Shown piece by piece: positions 38,278-45,792 of a stretch of 64,000 bases of DNA (its first letter is position 1; the number at the start of each line of letters is the position of its first letter). The DNA is from Oscillatoriaceae cyanobacterium Prado104 (GTDB lineage: Bacteria > Cyanobacteriota > Cyanobacteriia > Cyanobacteriales > Microcoleaceae). A program made the translations under genes and the position numbers. The stretch covers positions 1-64,000 of the forward strand of contig JALOON010000047.1 in the NCBI GenBank assembly GCA_025454405.1, in the 5' to 3' direction. A model generated the notes under the pieces. That model searched no databases and was not told the DNA's origin. It worked only from the letters and a program-made list of their open reading frames with translations.

Positions 38278-39477
38278 ATGTCTAAATACTATGTATTTTT
38301 CACGAGAAATATCTTACCGCAGCCGAATGTAGCTAGCTTAGTTCAAGTTGCGCACTCTGCAAATGCCACAGCAAATCTCGGTTATCCAACAGTTTTAGTT
38401 TACCTCCGCAAAGGATGGAAAGCCTTAAATCCGATCGATCTCATCCATCCCTTTCAACCGCGAAAACCTGATGCAAAACTCGCTCAAACCTACAACCTTC
38501 AAGATAAACTAAAAGTAGCAGATTTGCCCGTGCCTTGGCCGATCGACCTGACAAACAGCAAATGGACGAGTTCCAGTACAATAGTATCAAAATACTACTT
38601 ACCCATCCACCTGCTAAAATCCACTAAAATTGTCCACACCCGCGACTGGAACTTTGTCAAAGCTGCAATTAAAAACGGCATTCCCGCTATCTACGAACAC
38701 CACCACCACGAAGACAAGAAATTTGAATCAGAAATAGTTAGCAACCCCTTATTTCAAATTGCTGTAACTGTTGCCGATACCGTGCGAAATAGCGCGATCG
38801 AGAATGGAATGCCACCAAATAAAATAATTACATTGCACAACGGTTTCAATCATTTATTTCTCGAAAGACAAGTTGAAGCTGCCCGGAATTGGCGCGAACA
38901 ATTATTAATAGATGGACGCGAACATTTAGCAGTTTATGCGGGAGGGCTTTACCCGTTTAAAGGAGTCGATATGCTGGTAGATGTAGCAAAAGAATTGCCA
39001 TCAATGCAATTCGCGATCGCGGGCGGCGATCCATCTCAAGTAACAGCATACCAACAATTAGCCAAAGACAAACAAGCAAACAACATCAAATTTCTCGGCT
39101 ACCTCCCGCAAAATCAACTAGCCAGCTTCCTGCAAGCAGCCGATGTTTTGACTCACCCTCACTGTTTGACACCAGCGGCAAGCTTCACATCTCCGTTAAA
39201 ATTCTTCGATTACATGGCATCGGGAACTCCGATTGTTGCAACTGAAATCGCATCTTTAATGGAATTTAAGTCAAGCAAGATTGCTGCAACTTGGTGCGCG
39301 CCTGACAACCCGCAGCAATTCGCGCAAAGCATTCGAGATTGTTTGGTAAAATATCCGAGAAAAGTAGCAGGTTATGCAAGTACGATCGAATTTGTCCGTC
39401 AGTTTTCCTGGGAAAATAGGATTGAGAAAATTTTGAGTTATGTGGGGGATGAGGTGCGATCGCAAATTATTAATTAA
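38278..39477 (+). CDS. Glycosyltransferase family 4
   Basis: This 399-residue GT-B enzyme has VQVAHSANATANLGYPTVLVYL, KIVHTRDWNFVKAA, ITLHNGFNHLFLE, the donor-domain start LAVYAGGLYPFKGVDMLVDVA, IKFLGYLPQNQLASFL, and a C-terminal region TSPLKFFDYMASGTPIVATE with the Glu/Asp pair of GT4 enzymes. The start MSKYYVFFTRNIL lies just after the MITE-like palindrome, so its promoter may lie inside that repeat. The substrate is unknown. Confidence 0.85.
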   Translation: MSKYYVFFTRNILPQPNVASLVQVAHSANATANLGYPTVLVYLRKGWKALNPIDLIHPFQPRKPDAKLAQTYNLQDKLKVADLPVPWPIDLTNSKWTSSSTIVSKYYLPIHLLKSTKIVHTRDWNFVKAAIKNGIPAIYEHHHHEDKKFESEIVSNPLFQIAVTVADTVRNSAIENGMPPNKIITLHNGFNHLFLERQVEAARNWREQLLIDGREHLAVYAGGLYPFKGVDMLVDVAKELPSMQFAIAGGDPSQVTAYQQLAKDKQANNIKFLGYLPQNQLASFLQAADVLTHPHCLTPAASFTSPLKFFDYMASGTPIVATEIASLMEFKSSKIAATWCAPDNPQQFAQSIRDCLVKYPRKVAGYASTIEFVRQFSWENRIEKILSYVGDEVRSQIIN

Positions 39478-39504
39478 TATCCTTCTATAATCATTCAATC
39501 TGTA

Positions 39505-39560
39505 GGGGCGGGTTCGCTTGCAATACTTGCCAATTCTCGACAATCTCATAAACCCGCCCC
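39505..39560. repeat. GGGGCGGGTT...AAACCCGCCCC palindromic element, copy 2
   Basis: This unit has the same arms as that at 27870-27925 (GGGGCGGGTTCGCTTG ... AATCTCATAAACCCGCCCC), shares the internal CTCGACAATCTC/AACAATCTC block, and sits in the 116-bp gap between two genes of the glycan stretch. Confidence 0.7.
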
Positions 39561-39593
39561 CACCACACGCGAAAACCCGATTTATTATTAGAA

Positions 39594-40547
39594 ATGAACC
39601 AAAAAATCATCGGCGCAATCACCACCTACCCAGGCATGAATCAAAGCGATTGGCTGTGGCAACAAACCCCTTACAACTTCGGGAAATGGGGCAACATTCA
39701 AATGCTCGCCAACCATCCAGAACCAGACTTTTTACTCATGTATCAATTCGATTTTCCCAAGCAACAAAAAGAGCGCTCCTGGCTGGATAAATTTCGCCGC
39801 CAAAGCCTTCAAAATGCAGAAAATGAGATTTTTTCAAAATTGCGCGGTGTCCCCAAGGAACGCATAATTTACCTGATTCGCGAGCCGCCTTTACCAGAAG
39901 TAATTCACATTACCAAAGCCAATTACGATCGAGCAAAACTCTACTGCGGTTGCATTTCCGGTCCCGACGATTTCGCGCCCCAACCCGATTACATGCCGGC
40001 AATTTGGTATCACTCTAACTCGTTTCGAGAACTGAACGAAATGCCCGCGCCCCCAAAAACAAAATCTTGTTCTTGGATTACCTCTGGCGTCAGTCGATCG
40101 AACAATCACCGCCATCGATTAAATTTTATCAAATTGCTGCAAGAGGGAGAAGTAAATTTTGACCTTTACGGGCGAAACTTGCCAACTTGGGCGCGCAACA
40201 ACGGCTTTGTTAACAATAAATGGCACGCCGTTGCGCCGTACTATTACAACTTAGCGATTGAAAATTATGCAGAAAATGAATGGTATGCCAGCGAGAAGCT
40301 TTGGGATGCTTTGTTAGCTTGGTGTTTGCCAATTTATTACGGCGGTGGGGCGGCAGATAAATTGTTGCCAGCCGGAAGTTTTTTGCGGTTGCCGAGTTTG
40401 GATGAAACAGGAGTAAAATTTATTAAAGAGGTAATTGCTACGCCGGATTATTGGCAGGAAGCTAGGGATAAAATTGCCGAAGCCAGACAAATTATTCTGC
40501 ATGAATTGAATCTGCTTAATTGGTTGTCTAATTTTGTTGATATTTGA
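39594..40547 (+). CDS. GT10-family (alpha-1,3-fucosyltransferase-like) glycosyltransferase
   Basis: The 317-residue protein contains the hallmark of the GT10 C-terminal domain: NLAIENYAENEWYASEKLWD, then ALLAWCLPIYYGG, equivalent to the FENS..YvTEKLw.AllAGtVPVYyG motif that binds GDP-fucose. Upstream is KSCSWITSGVSRSNNHRHRLNFI, the usual strand and Arg-rich helix before it. Fucosyltransfer is therefore the best guess. Together with the GT11-like gene at 30718 it suggests a fucosylated product. The start MNQKIIGAITTYPG appears sound. Confidence 0.8.
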   Translation: MNQKIIGAITTYPGMNQSDWLWQQTPYNFGKWGNIQMLANHPEPDFLLMYQFDFPKQQKERSWLDKFRRQSLQNAENEIFSKLRGVPKERIIYLIREPPLPEVIHITKANYDRAKLYCGCISGPDDFAPQPDYMPAIWYHSNSFRELNEMPAPPKTKSCSWITSGVSRSNNHRHRLNFIKLLQEGEVNFDLYGRNLPTWARNNGFVNNKWHAVAPYYYNLAIENYAENEWYASEKLWDALLAWCLPIYYGGGAADKLLPAGSFLRLPSLDETGVKFIKEVIATPDYWQEARDKIAEARQIILHELNLLNWLSNFVDI

Positions 40548-40696
40548 CTTCAAATTTTACATTAATCTTGTATGGGCGAGTTCACCAAGCATAATAAGGG
40601 CGATCGAACTTGGTGAAACAAGGAATATTTGCGAGATGCAACCCAAGGAACTAAAATTGAAGTAATCCTAAAAAGTAGAGTACCGGAGAAAAATCT

Positions 40697-40981
40697 ATGA
40701 CTGTAGAGCGTTGGGATGACGATCGGCTAGATCGCTTGGCTAGCATGGTAGAGAGTAACGCCCGCGTAATTCAAGCTTTAGCTAATACAGCAGCAGAAGC
40801 AAGGGAAGAACGGCAGCAAATTTTACAATTTATTGCACAGCAGCAAGAAAGGATGCTTCAAATAGAGGAAAGAATAGCCCAACAACAAGAAGAGATTCGG
40901 GGACTCCAAACTGAGAATCGCCGCTTGATAGATAGCATCTTAAATCAGCGCGATCGCCCAGAAGATAATCCTACCAATTAA
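40697..40981 (+). CDS. Small coiled-coil protein
   Basis: This is a 94-residue protein in which about residues 10-80 are a continuous coiled coil (RLDRLASMVESNARVIQAL ... EERIAQQQEEIRGLQTENRR) rich in Gln and Glu. It has no catalytic motif. A GGAG site precedes the ATG by 8 bases. Short proteins like this are common in filamentous cyanobacteria and are sometimes found beside toxin-antitoxin or transposon genes. A HIP1-bearing GGGCGATCG repeat lies upstream, as before the antitoxin genes at 41094 and 42544. The function is unknown. Confidence 0.7.
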   Translation: MTVERWDDDRLDRLASMVESNARVIQALANTAAEAREERQQILQFIAQQQERMLQIEERIAQQQEEIRGLQTENRRLIDSILNQRDRPEDNPTN

Positions 40982-41093
40982 CTAAATAATAAATTAGGGC
41001 GATCGCACTTGAGGAAAATAAGGGCGAGCGCCCTTTAGCTCGATCGTAAATTGCTACAATCAAAGTCAGCCCAAAAATTTTAATGAAGAATCT

Positions 41094-41309
41094 ATGTCTA
41101 CTTACAGCGCGGTACTGACTCAGGTTCTCAGACTTGCACCAGATGAGCAATTGCGCCTTATCTCTGAATTATTAGTATATGTTCGTCACCGAGTTCAACC
41201 TAAACCTAAGCGGAGCATTTTAGAATTAGAAGGGTTGGGTGAGGAAATTTGGAATGGAATTAATGCTCAAGACTATGTGAATCAGGAACGAGATTCATGG
41301 AATGGATAG
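41094..41309 (+). CDS. Antitoxin-like protein paired with truncated PIN toxin
   Basis: The 71-residue product starts MSTYSAVLTQVLRLAPDEQL, then LRLISELLVYVRHRV, a helical dimerisation region, and ends in a toxin-wrapping tail (EEIWNGINAQDYVNQERDSW). Its end overlaps the PIN gene by 13 bases. The N-terminus and the whole promoter region resemble those of the antitoxin at 42544, so the two loci are related. A TACAAT-like box lies about 40 bp upstream of the ATG. With its toxin truncated it may now be an orphan antitoxin. Confidence 0.7.
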   Translation: MSTYSAVLTQVLRLAPDEQLRLISELLVYVRHRVQPKPKRSILELEGLGEEIWNGINAQDYVNQERDSWNG

Positions 41310-41614
41310 CTCAGTTACAGGGAAAAGTCGTGGGATTAGACACCGCGCCTTTGATTTACTATATGGAGCAAAATCCCAACTATCTAGAGATGATGCGGCT
41401 TTTCTTTAGATCGTTCGATCGTGGTGATTTTAGGATGGTGACATCAACAGTAACGCTGGTAGAAGTGCTAGTTTATCCGCTGCGACAGGGAAACACAATT
41501 TTGGCTCAAGAATATCGGGAAATCTTGCTCGATCGAGAAAATTTAACTGCGATCGAATTAACTCCAGATATTGCCGAAATAGCTGCTCAACTGCGAGCGA
41601 GTCATAAATATTGA
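41297..41614 (+). pseudogene. PIN-domain toxin (VapC-like), C-terminally truncated
   Basis: The frame encodes the first three quarters of a PIN RNase: GLDTAPLIYYMEQNPNY (first catalytic Asp), TSTVTLVEVLVYPL (Glu), and IAEIAAQLRASHKY. It stops where the family continues with L-R-x-x-D-A and the remaining acidic residues. The last Asp pair needed for metal binding is missing, so it should be inactive. The DNA after the stop is not a frameshifted continuation in any frame I read, so the 3' end was probably deleted and replaced. Confidence 0.75.
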
Positions 41615-41735
41615 GATATGCGAAAAATAATCGTATTTTCTTGAACAACTATTCCAGCGTATCGTCAGGGCTAGCAATAAACCTTATTCTTTGGGCTATA
41701 ATCCTCTCCGGTATTCTTCCATTCAAGCAGGGGCG

Positions 41736-42104
41736 ATGACAAATTCTGAACTTGATGCGGAGGCACTCAGGCGGATTCAGCTTTTGATGGATATTCCCTT
41801 TGAGGAGTGCCACGCTCTGACTCGTGAGTTTGCGGTGGTGACGCAACGCTCCGGGATTTATGCCTTTCGGCATCAGCAGGAGGGAATTCTCTACGTGGGT
41901 AAGGCAGTGAATATTCGGCAACGGCTGCGCGGCGGACACAAGGCATTAGGATGGGCGTTTATCGATAGGTTTGACCCCGATGACGTGAAAATTGCGACAG
42001 TCAGGCTTGGGTATCAGGCTTGGCTCCATGCGTTGGAAATTGAGGCACGGATGATTCAAGCTCTCCGTCCGCGCTATAACATTCGTATCAGACAACCGGA
42101 GTAA
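41736..42104 (+). CDS. Stand-alone GIY-YIG nuclease domain protein
   Basis: The product is 122 residues, from MTNSELDAEALRRIQLLMD. The GIY-YIG core is clear: SGIYAFRHQQEGILYVGKA, NIRQRLRGGHKAL with the catalytic Arg, and a Glu-bearing helix LEIEARMIQALRPRYN. Nothing else is attached, so it is a single-domain member such as those in DNA-repair-like (UvrC N-terminal, Slx1) or mobile families. The ORF can open at 41691, but the extra residues precede the natural start. A TATAAT box at about 41698 may be its promoter. It lies 5 bp before the next small gene. Confidence 0.85.
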   Translation: MTNSELDAEALRRIQLLMDIPFEECHALTREFAVVTQRSGIYAFRHQQEGILYVGKAVNIRQRLRGGHKALGWAFIDRFDPDDVKIATVRLGYQAWLHALEIEARMIQALRPRYNIRIRQPE

Positions 42105-42109
42105 CCTAA

Positions 42110-42334
42110 ATGCAAGCAACCACTCCCCACCTTTCCTCTGCGGCGGCATACGCTTTTCTCGATGCCTTGCCAGACAAGATTAAAGGGGCAATTATTGCCT
42201 ATGCTGCTGATGGGGATTATCCCGTTGAGGCGGTATTGGAGATGGCAATCGCGGGTTTCCTCGACCCGGACTCCATTAGTTTTGTCGATTGCAACCCCCT
42301 TGCTGTAGTGAATGATTTGAAAAAGACGGGTTAG
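42110..42334 (+). CDS. Small protein coupled to GIY-YIG gene
   Basis: This 74-residue protein starts 5 bp after the GIY-YIG stop, so it is surely co-transcribed with it. It is helical and acidic (SSAAAYAFLDALPDKIKGAI, YPVEAVLEMAIAGFLDPD) with no known motif that I can name. As a small acidic partner of a nuclease it could be an inhibitor or a specificity subunit, but that is inference from position alone. The intact frame and close spacing support a real gene. Confidence 0.65.
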   Translation: MQATTPHLSSAAAYAFLDALPDKIKGAIIAYAADGDYPVEAVLEMAIAGFLDPDSISFVDCNPLAVVNDLKKTG

Positions 42335-42373
42335 GTATGGAAATCGCCCTTATTCAAAGCTTGGGAAAGAGAG

Positions 42374-42497
42374 GGGCGATCGTACTTGAGGAAAATAAGG
42401 GCGATCGAACTTGGGGGAAATAAGGGCGATCGAGCTTGGGGAATAAAAGGGCGATCGTACTTGGGAAAATAAGGGCGATCGCATTTCCCAAGCTCCT
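42374..42497. repeat. Tandem array of ~25-bp HIP1-bearing units
   Basis: Five consecutive units start at 42374, 42399, 42424, 42449 and 42473. Each begins GGGCGATCG and continues NRCTTGRGGAAAATAA with small variation. Single copies of the unit also occur at about 40599 and 40999, before the genes at 40697 and 41094. The array ends about 45 bp before the antitoxin start and could supply repeated binding sites for a regulator (inference). Confidence 0.8.
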
Positions 42498-42543
42498 AAA
42501 TTGTTATAATAACGATCGGCAAAAAAATCTCAACATAAAGCCT

Positions 42544-42798
42544 ATGTCTACTTATAGCGAGGTACTGAGTCAGGCTCAAAGTCTCACTCTTGAAGAGCAA
42601 CAGCAACTGTTAGAAGTATTGTCAGCATTGGTTCGCGATCGGGTAACAACCCAAACTCAGGGTAAACGATCGGAAATTGACGCTGCACTGATTGAAATGG
42701 CACAAGATCCAGAGTATCAAGCTCAAGTGCTACAGATGGAGGCTGAGTTTGCCGCAGCGAGTTGGGAAGCGTTGCAATTGGGAGAATCTCCTGTATGA
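42544..42798 (+). CDS. Antitoxin-like protein of a broken MazF/PemK-type locus
   Basis: The product is 84 residues: MSTYSEVLSQAQSLTLEEQQ, then LLEVLSALVRDRV, a polar linker, and an acidic C-terminal helix (EYQAQVLQMEAEFAAASW) of the toxin-binding kind. The N-terminus matches the antitoxin at 41094. The open frame begins at 42436, but that extension is tandem-repeat DNA. A TATAAT box is at about 42506. The last codon overlaps an ATG (GTATGA) that opens a typical PemK/MazF start, so a toxin gene once followed directly. Confidence 0.7.
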   Translation: MSTYSEVLSQAQSLTLEEQQQLLEVLSALVRDRVTTQTQGKRSEIDAALIEMAQDPEYQAQVLQMEAEFAAASWEALQLGESPV

Positions 42799-42830
42799 AC
42801 CGGGGAGAAGTCTATGTTCTAAAGTCTTCT
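42795..42830 (+). pseudogene. MazF/PemK-type toxin start, truncated after ~9 codons
   Basis: From the ATG at 42795 the frame reads MNRGEVYVL, the characteristic first strand of MazF/PemK RNases. It then loses any resemblance exactly where the convergent AHH nuclease gene ends (42812). The arrangement suggests that the divergent nuclease module replaced the rest of the toxin gene. So short a match is suggestive, not proof. Confidence 0.5.
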
Positions 42831-43474
42831 ATAGTTTTCCCAGCGTCTACTAAGCTTTGTATTGCTTGTTTCAGACTATTAATAATATATGTAAGGCTGT
42901 CTTCGATCACTTCGGGAGCGTCTTCTGCTTCTGCTTCAACAATATACTGCCATTGTCTATCAAGAATTCTCTCTACTTCTTTAGAATATTCAGGATGGTT
43001 CCCTGGATGTAGACTAGCGGGCAAAAAAATCTTATTCTCCCCATTAGGATCGTCAGGGTTGAAATTATTATACCGTATTGCTGCGTTTACTAACTTGCTA
43101 CGCTGACAAACTCCGAGCGGTATTACGTGATGAGCTACCTCTTCTTCAAGTTTTCCCTCACGAAATTTTTTATTTCTCTTAGTATTTTGAAGTTGTTTGA
43201 TGATTTCTTGCTCCTGTAGTGTAAACTTATCTGGATCGTGTTTGAGACAAAGTAGCAGTAAATTCGTCAACTCCTCTATTGTCAAACTTAAAACAGTAGT
43301 TCTAGCGTTTCCACGATCTTTCTTAATTATGAAATGACCTTGTGCATTATTTATAGGTACCCATTCCCCCAAATAGTCACCCGGCAAAAAATTAGACCTA
43401 ATTTTTTTAAGGTGTTTAAAAATAGGAGTATCTTCTTCTATATTTAAATGAAAAACTTTGGCTTCGTAAAACAT
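42812..43474 (-). CDS. AHH-family nuclease (HNH/EndoVII superfamily toxin-like)
   Basis: The 220-residue protein has an N-terminal ~100-residue helical region with no known motif, then the AHH core: EEVAHHVIPLGVC (Ala114-His-His), a ~35-residue insert and IFLPASLHPGNHPEYSKEV, which holds the later His residues and the L-P-x-H-x-G-x-H-P-x-Y pattern of the AHH nuclease family. That family was first described as a toxin module in polymorphic toxins. Here it is free, without secretion domains, and preceded 4 bp upstream by a membrane protein gene. A DNA- or RNA-degrading effector is likely. Confidence 0.78.
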   Translation of the reverse strand: MFYEAKVFHLNIEEDTPIFKHLKKIRSNFLPGDYLGEWVPINNAQGHFIIKKDRGNARTTVLSLTIEELTNLLLLCLKHDPDKFTLQEQEIIKQLQNTKRNKKFREGKLEEEVAHHVIPLGVCQRSKLVNAAIRYNNFNPDDPNGENKIFLPASLHPGNHPEYSKEVERILDRQWQYIVEAEAEDAPEVIEDSLTYIINSLKQAIQSLVDAGKTIEDFRT

Positions 43475-43478
43475 GATG

Positions 43479-43946
43479 TTACCTCAAAATACCTAATAAA
43501 CGCAAAATTAGCAATAATAAAATTTCCATTTCTTCTTCCTGAGTCAGAACATCTCTTATCCGAGAGCGAATTTCCAAAGGCGATACTCTTCTAACTTTGC
43601 GTACAACTTTTTGTTGTTGTGGAGTAAGCTGATTATTTTCTTCAAGCTCTTCTAAGGAGTTACCAAAATTTTTAAGCAACTCTTCTACAGTCATATTATG
43701 CAATTTATTTTTAATTTGCTCAATTTCTTTTTCCTTACTTCCCCCAAAATTAGGTGGCTTTATATCTACTTCAGGCATTCTAATTCCAAATGCCATGCAA
43801 AATGTAAAAACCACTACCCAAATAGTTAAACCAATAGATATGATGAATAGCCACCAAATACCTATCAAACAAAACTTGATAATAGTCCAGATGATAGGTC
43901 CGGCAGCAGAAATAATTTTTCCTATACTTTCACTAATTTTTTCCAT
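43479..43946 (-). CDS. Two-helix membrane protein upstream of AHH nuclease
   Basis: The product is 155 residues. An N-terminal hydrophobic stretch (about 15-55: GPIIWTIIKFCLIGIWWLFI, then SIGLTIWVVVFTFCMAFGI) makes two membrane helices. The rest is a charged helical cytoplasmic part with LHNMTVEELLKNFGNSLEEL and LTPQQQKVVRKVRRVSPLE, and a final Leu-rich helix (LLLLILRLLGILR). I do not recognise the family. The gene is the first of a two-gene unit with the AHH nuclease (4-bp spacing). It could be a membrane anchor, immunity protein or sensor for it; the present evidence cannot decide. Confidence 0.7.
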   Translation of the reverse strand: MEKISESIGKIISAAGPIIWTIIKFCLIGIWWLFIISIGLTIWVVVFTFCMAFGIRMPEVDIKPPNFGGSKEKEIEQIKNKLHNMTVEELLKNFGNSLEELEENNQLTPQQQKVVRKVRRVSPLEIRSRIRDVLTQEEEMEILLLLILRLLGILR

Positions 43947-44281
43947 GACAATATTATCTATTTCATAAATAGACTATTATACTTTTTTGTGTCTTCTATA
44001 ACATTCAGCACTTATTCATAAGCACAATCAATCGTAGATTTGAGTAAGTCGGAAGTGTGACAAACTTACTTGGATACCCTGACTTCAAATTTCTGCAAAA
44101 TCCATAAGCCCGGATGTAGCACGATCAAACTCAGTGCCAAACAACCTCGACTAAAAAAATCATACAATGACCACTTCGATCGCTCGCCAACTCACTCGCG
44201 TTAAAAAATGTTATATTTTGTTATCTAAAAAGTTATAAAAAATTAAGTTATAATCAGTAAAAATTATCCCAAACGCGATCT
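43947..44281. promoter_or_regulatory. Divergent promoter region of AHH module and STAND gene
   Basis: This AT-rich 335-bp gap lies between divergent genes and must hold both promoters. Right side: ATGTTATATTTTGTTATC and AAAGTTATAAAAAATTAAGTTATAAT, a repeated GTTATAAA motif with a TATAAT-like box at about 44245. Left side: AATAGACTATTATAC (about 43968). No gene or ribosome-site-bearing ORF lies inside. Confidence 0.45.
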
Positions 44282-45670
44282 ATGGAGCTTAAGGAAGTCT
44301 TAAGATTTGCCGATGAAAAAGTGTTCTCCAAAACAGGGAAGCACTTAGATGACCTGCAAGAGGCAATTTTAAAAGAAGCCCTCCAAGGTCGGAAATATGC
44401 CGCAAAGGTAGCGAAAGACCGGGGTTGTACTGAAGGTTATGTCAGAATTGCTGCTGCTGAACTTTGGAAATTACTTTCAGAAATATTAGACGAAGAGGTT
44501 AGTAAAGTAAATGTTAGAGCAATACTAGAGAGGGCGAAATTTTACGATCATTCACATTCATCAGCTATTGGTGAAAATTACGGAACGGTTAATCATAACG
44601 TAAATATTTGTCAGAAAATTCCTCGATCGCCCGCATCTCCCCCAAACTCCCAACAAACTCCAGAGAAACCCCAAATTGACTTAGGCGACGCACCGGAAAT
44701 ATTCAAATTTTTCGATCGCACCCCTCAACTCGCCACCCTCGAAAACTGGATAACGCACGATCGCACTCGCTTAATCGCACTCCTCGGAATCAACGGCACC
44801 GGCAAAACAACCCTTTCCCTCCGCCTCGCAGATACAATTAAAACCGACTTCGATCGCATCATCTATCGCAGCCTCCGCTTTTCCCCCACCCTCAATGCCA
44901 CCCTCACCCACCTGCTGCAAATCTTTTCCCCACAATCCGAAATTCCCCAAAACATCGAAACCAAAATATCCCAAATCCTCGATTACCTGCGAAAATACCG
45001 ATGTTTGATAGTTCTCGATGACTTGCAAATGCTTTTTAGCAGCCCGCAACTAGCAGGACAATATCAAACAGGATACGAAGATTATCAATTATTTTTTAAA
45101 CTAATTGCCGAAGTTTGCCATCAAAGTTGTTTGATATTGAATAGTTCCGAAAAACCTAGAGAAATTGCCCGCTTAGAAAAAGAAGATTGTCCCGTTCGAT
45201 CGCTTGAATTGGGAAGTTTGGGAATCGCTGCTAAAGAGATTTTGCGATCGCAAAAATTATCCGATGAGGAAACCTGGGAAACATTAATCGATACTTATCA
45301 AGGCAATCCCCTGTGGTTGGAATTAACTGCAACGGTGATTCGAGAGTTGTTTGGCGGTAGGGTTGCCGAGTTTTTGCAGTGCGAAATGCCGATTTTAGAT
45401 GAATCGCTGCAATTTCAATTATCTCAACAATTTCAGCGCTTGACAGGGCCAGAATTGGCAGTCGTGAATTACATTGCAACTCAAACAGAACCTGTTGCTG
45501 TGTCGCATTTTTTAAGCAAAATACCATTGTCGCCGTCAGAATTAGTCAATGCAGTGCGATCGCTCAGAAATCGGTTTTTATTAGATATCGAAGAACGAGA
45601 ACAGATAACTTTGTTTGGTTTGAATCCCGTGTTGAAACAGTATGTAAAAATTCGGTATCTTTCTAATTGA
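44282..45670 (+). CDS. STAND/NB-ARC-type NTPase with N-terminal vMAP-like helix-turn-helix
   Basis: This is a 462-residue protein. Residues 1-90 match the N-terminal domain found in many cyanobacterial STAND proteins (VFSKTGKHLDDLQEAILKEA, YVRIAAAELWKLLSEILDEE). A linker follows, then a P-loop NTPase: Walker A LLGINGTGKTTL (about 168-178), Walker B RCLIVLDDLQML (240-250), a sensor-like SCLILNSSEKPREI, and a winged-helix-like part ending in LRNRFLLDIEE. The usual C-terminal WD40/TPR repeats are absent, so the sensor part is minimal or in another protein. STAND ATPases are signal-activated switches in defence and cell death. It is divergent from the nuclease pair. Confidence 0.85.
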   Translation: MELKEVLRFADEKVFSKTGKHLDDLQEAILKEALQGRKYAAKVAKDRGCTEGYVRIAAAELWKLLSEILDEEVSKVNVRAILERAKFYDHSHSSAIGENYGTVNHNVNICQKIPRSPASPPNSQQTPEKPQIDLGDAPEIFKFFDRTPQLATLENWITHDRTRLIALLGINGTGKTTLSLRLADTIKTDFDRIIYRSLRFSPTLNATLTHLLQIFSPQSEIPQNIETKISQILDYLRKYRCLIVLDDLQMLFSSPQLAGQYQTGYEDYQLFFKLIAEVCHQSCLILNSSEKPREIARLEKEDCPVRSLELGSLGIAAKEILRSQKLSDEETWETLIDTYQGNPLWLELTATVIRELFGGRVAEFLQCEMPILDESLQFQLSQQFQRLTGPELAVVNYIATQTEPVAVSHFLSKIPLSPSELVNAVRSLRNRFLLDIEEREQITLFGLNPVLKQYVKIRYLSN

Positions 45671-45714
45671 TATCGCATCCAGTTTGAATAGGTTGATGTG
45701 GTTTGTCGGTGATG

Positions 45715-45772
45715 GCGGGCGGGTTTTTATAGATTGTTTGTGGGTATTAAATGTTATTGGTGAACCCGCCCC
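45715..45772. repeat. GGGCGGGTTT...AACCCGCCCC palindromic element, copy 3 (inverted)
   Basis: This is the third member of the family at 27870 and 39505, in opposite orientation: GGGCGGGTTTTTATAGATTGTT ... TGAACCCGCCCCTTGTAT. The flank CTTGTAT on one side is shared with copy 1 (ATACAAG), so the mobile unit may be slightly longer than the arms. Confidence 0.65.
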
Positions 45773-45792
45773 TTGTATCTTAAAAGAGTCAG

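Noticed and set aside
42374-42497. 25-bp units taken as a CRISPR array
   Set aside because: The units follow each other directly with no spacers between them.
42436-42543. N-terminal extension of the antitoxin at 42544
   Set aside because: It is a translation of the tandem repeat array and upstream promoter DNA.
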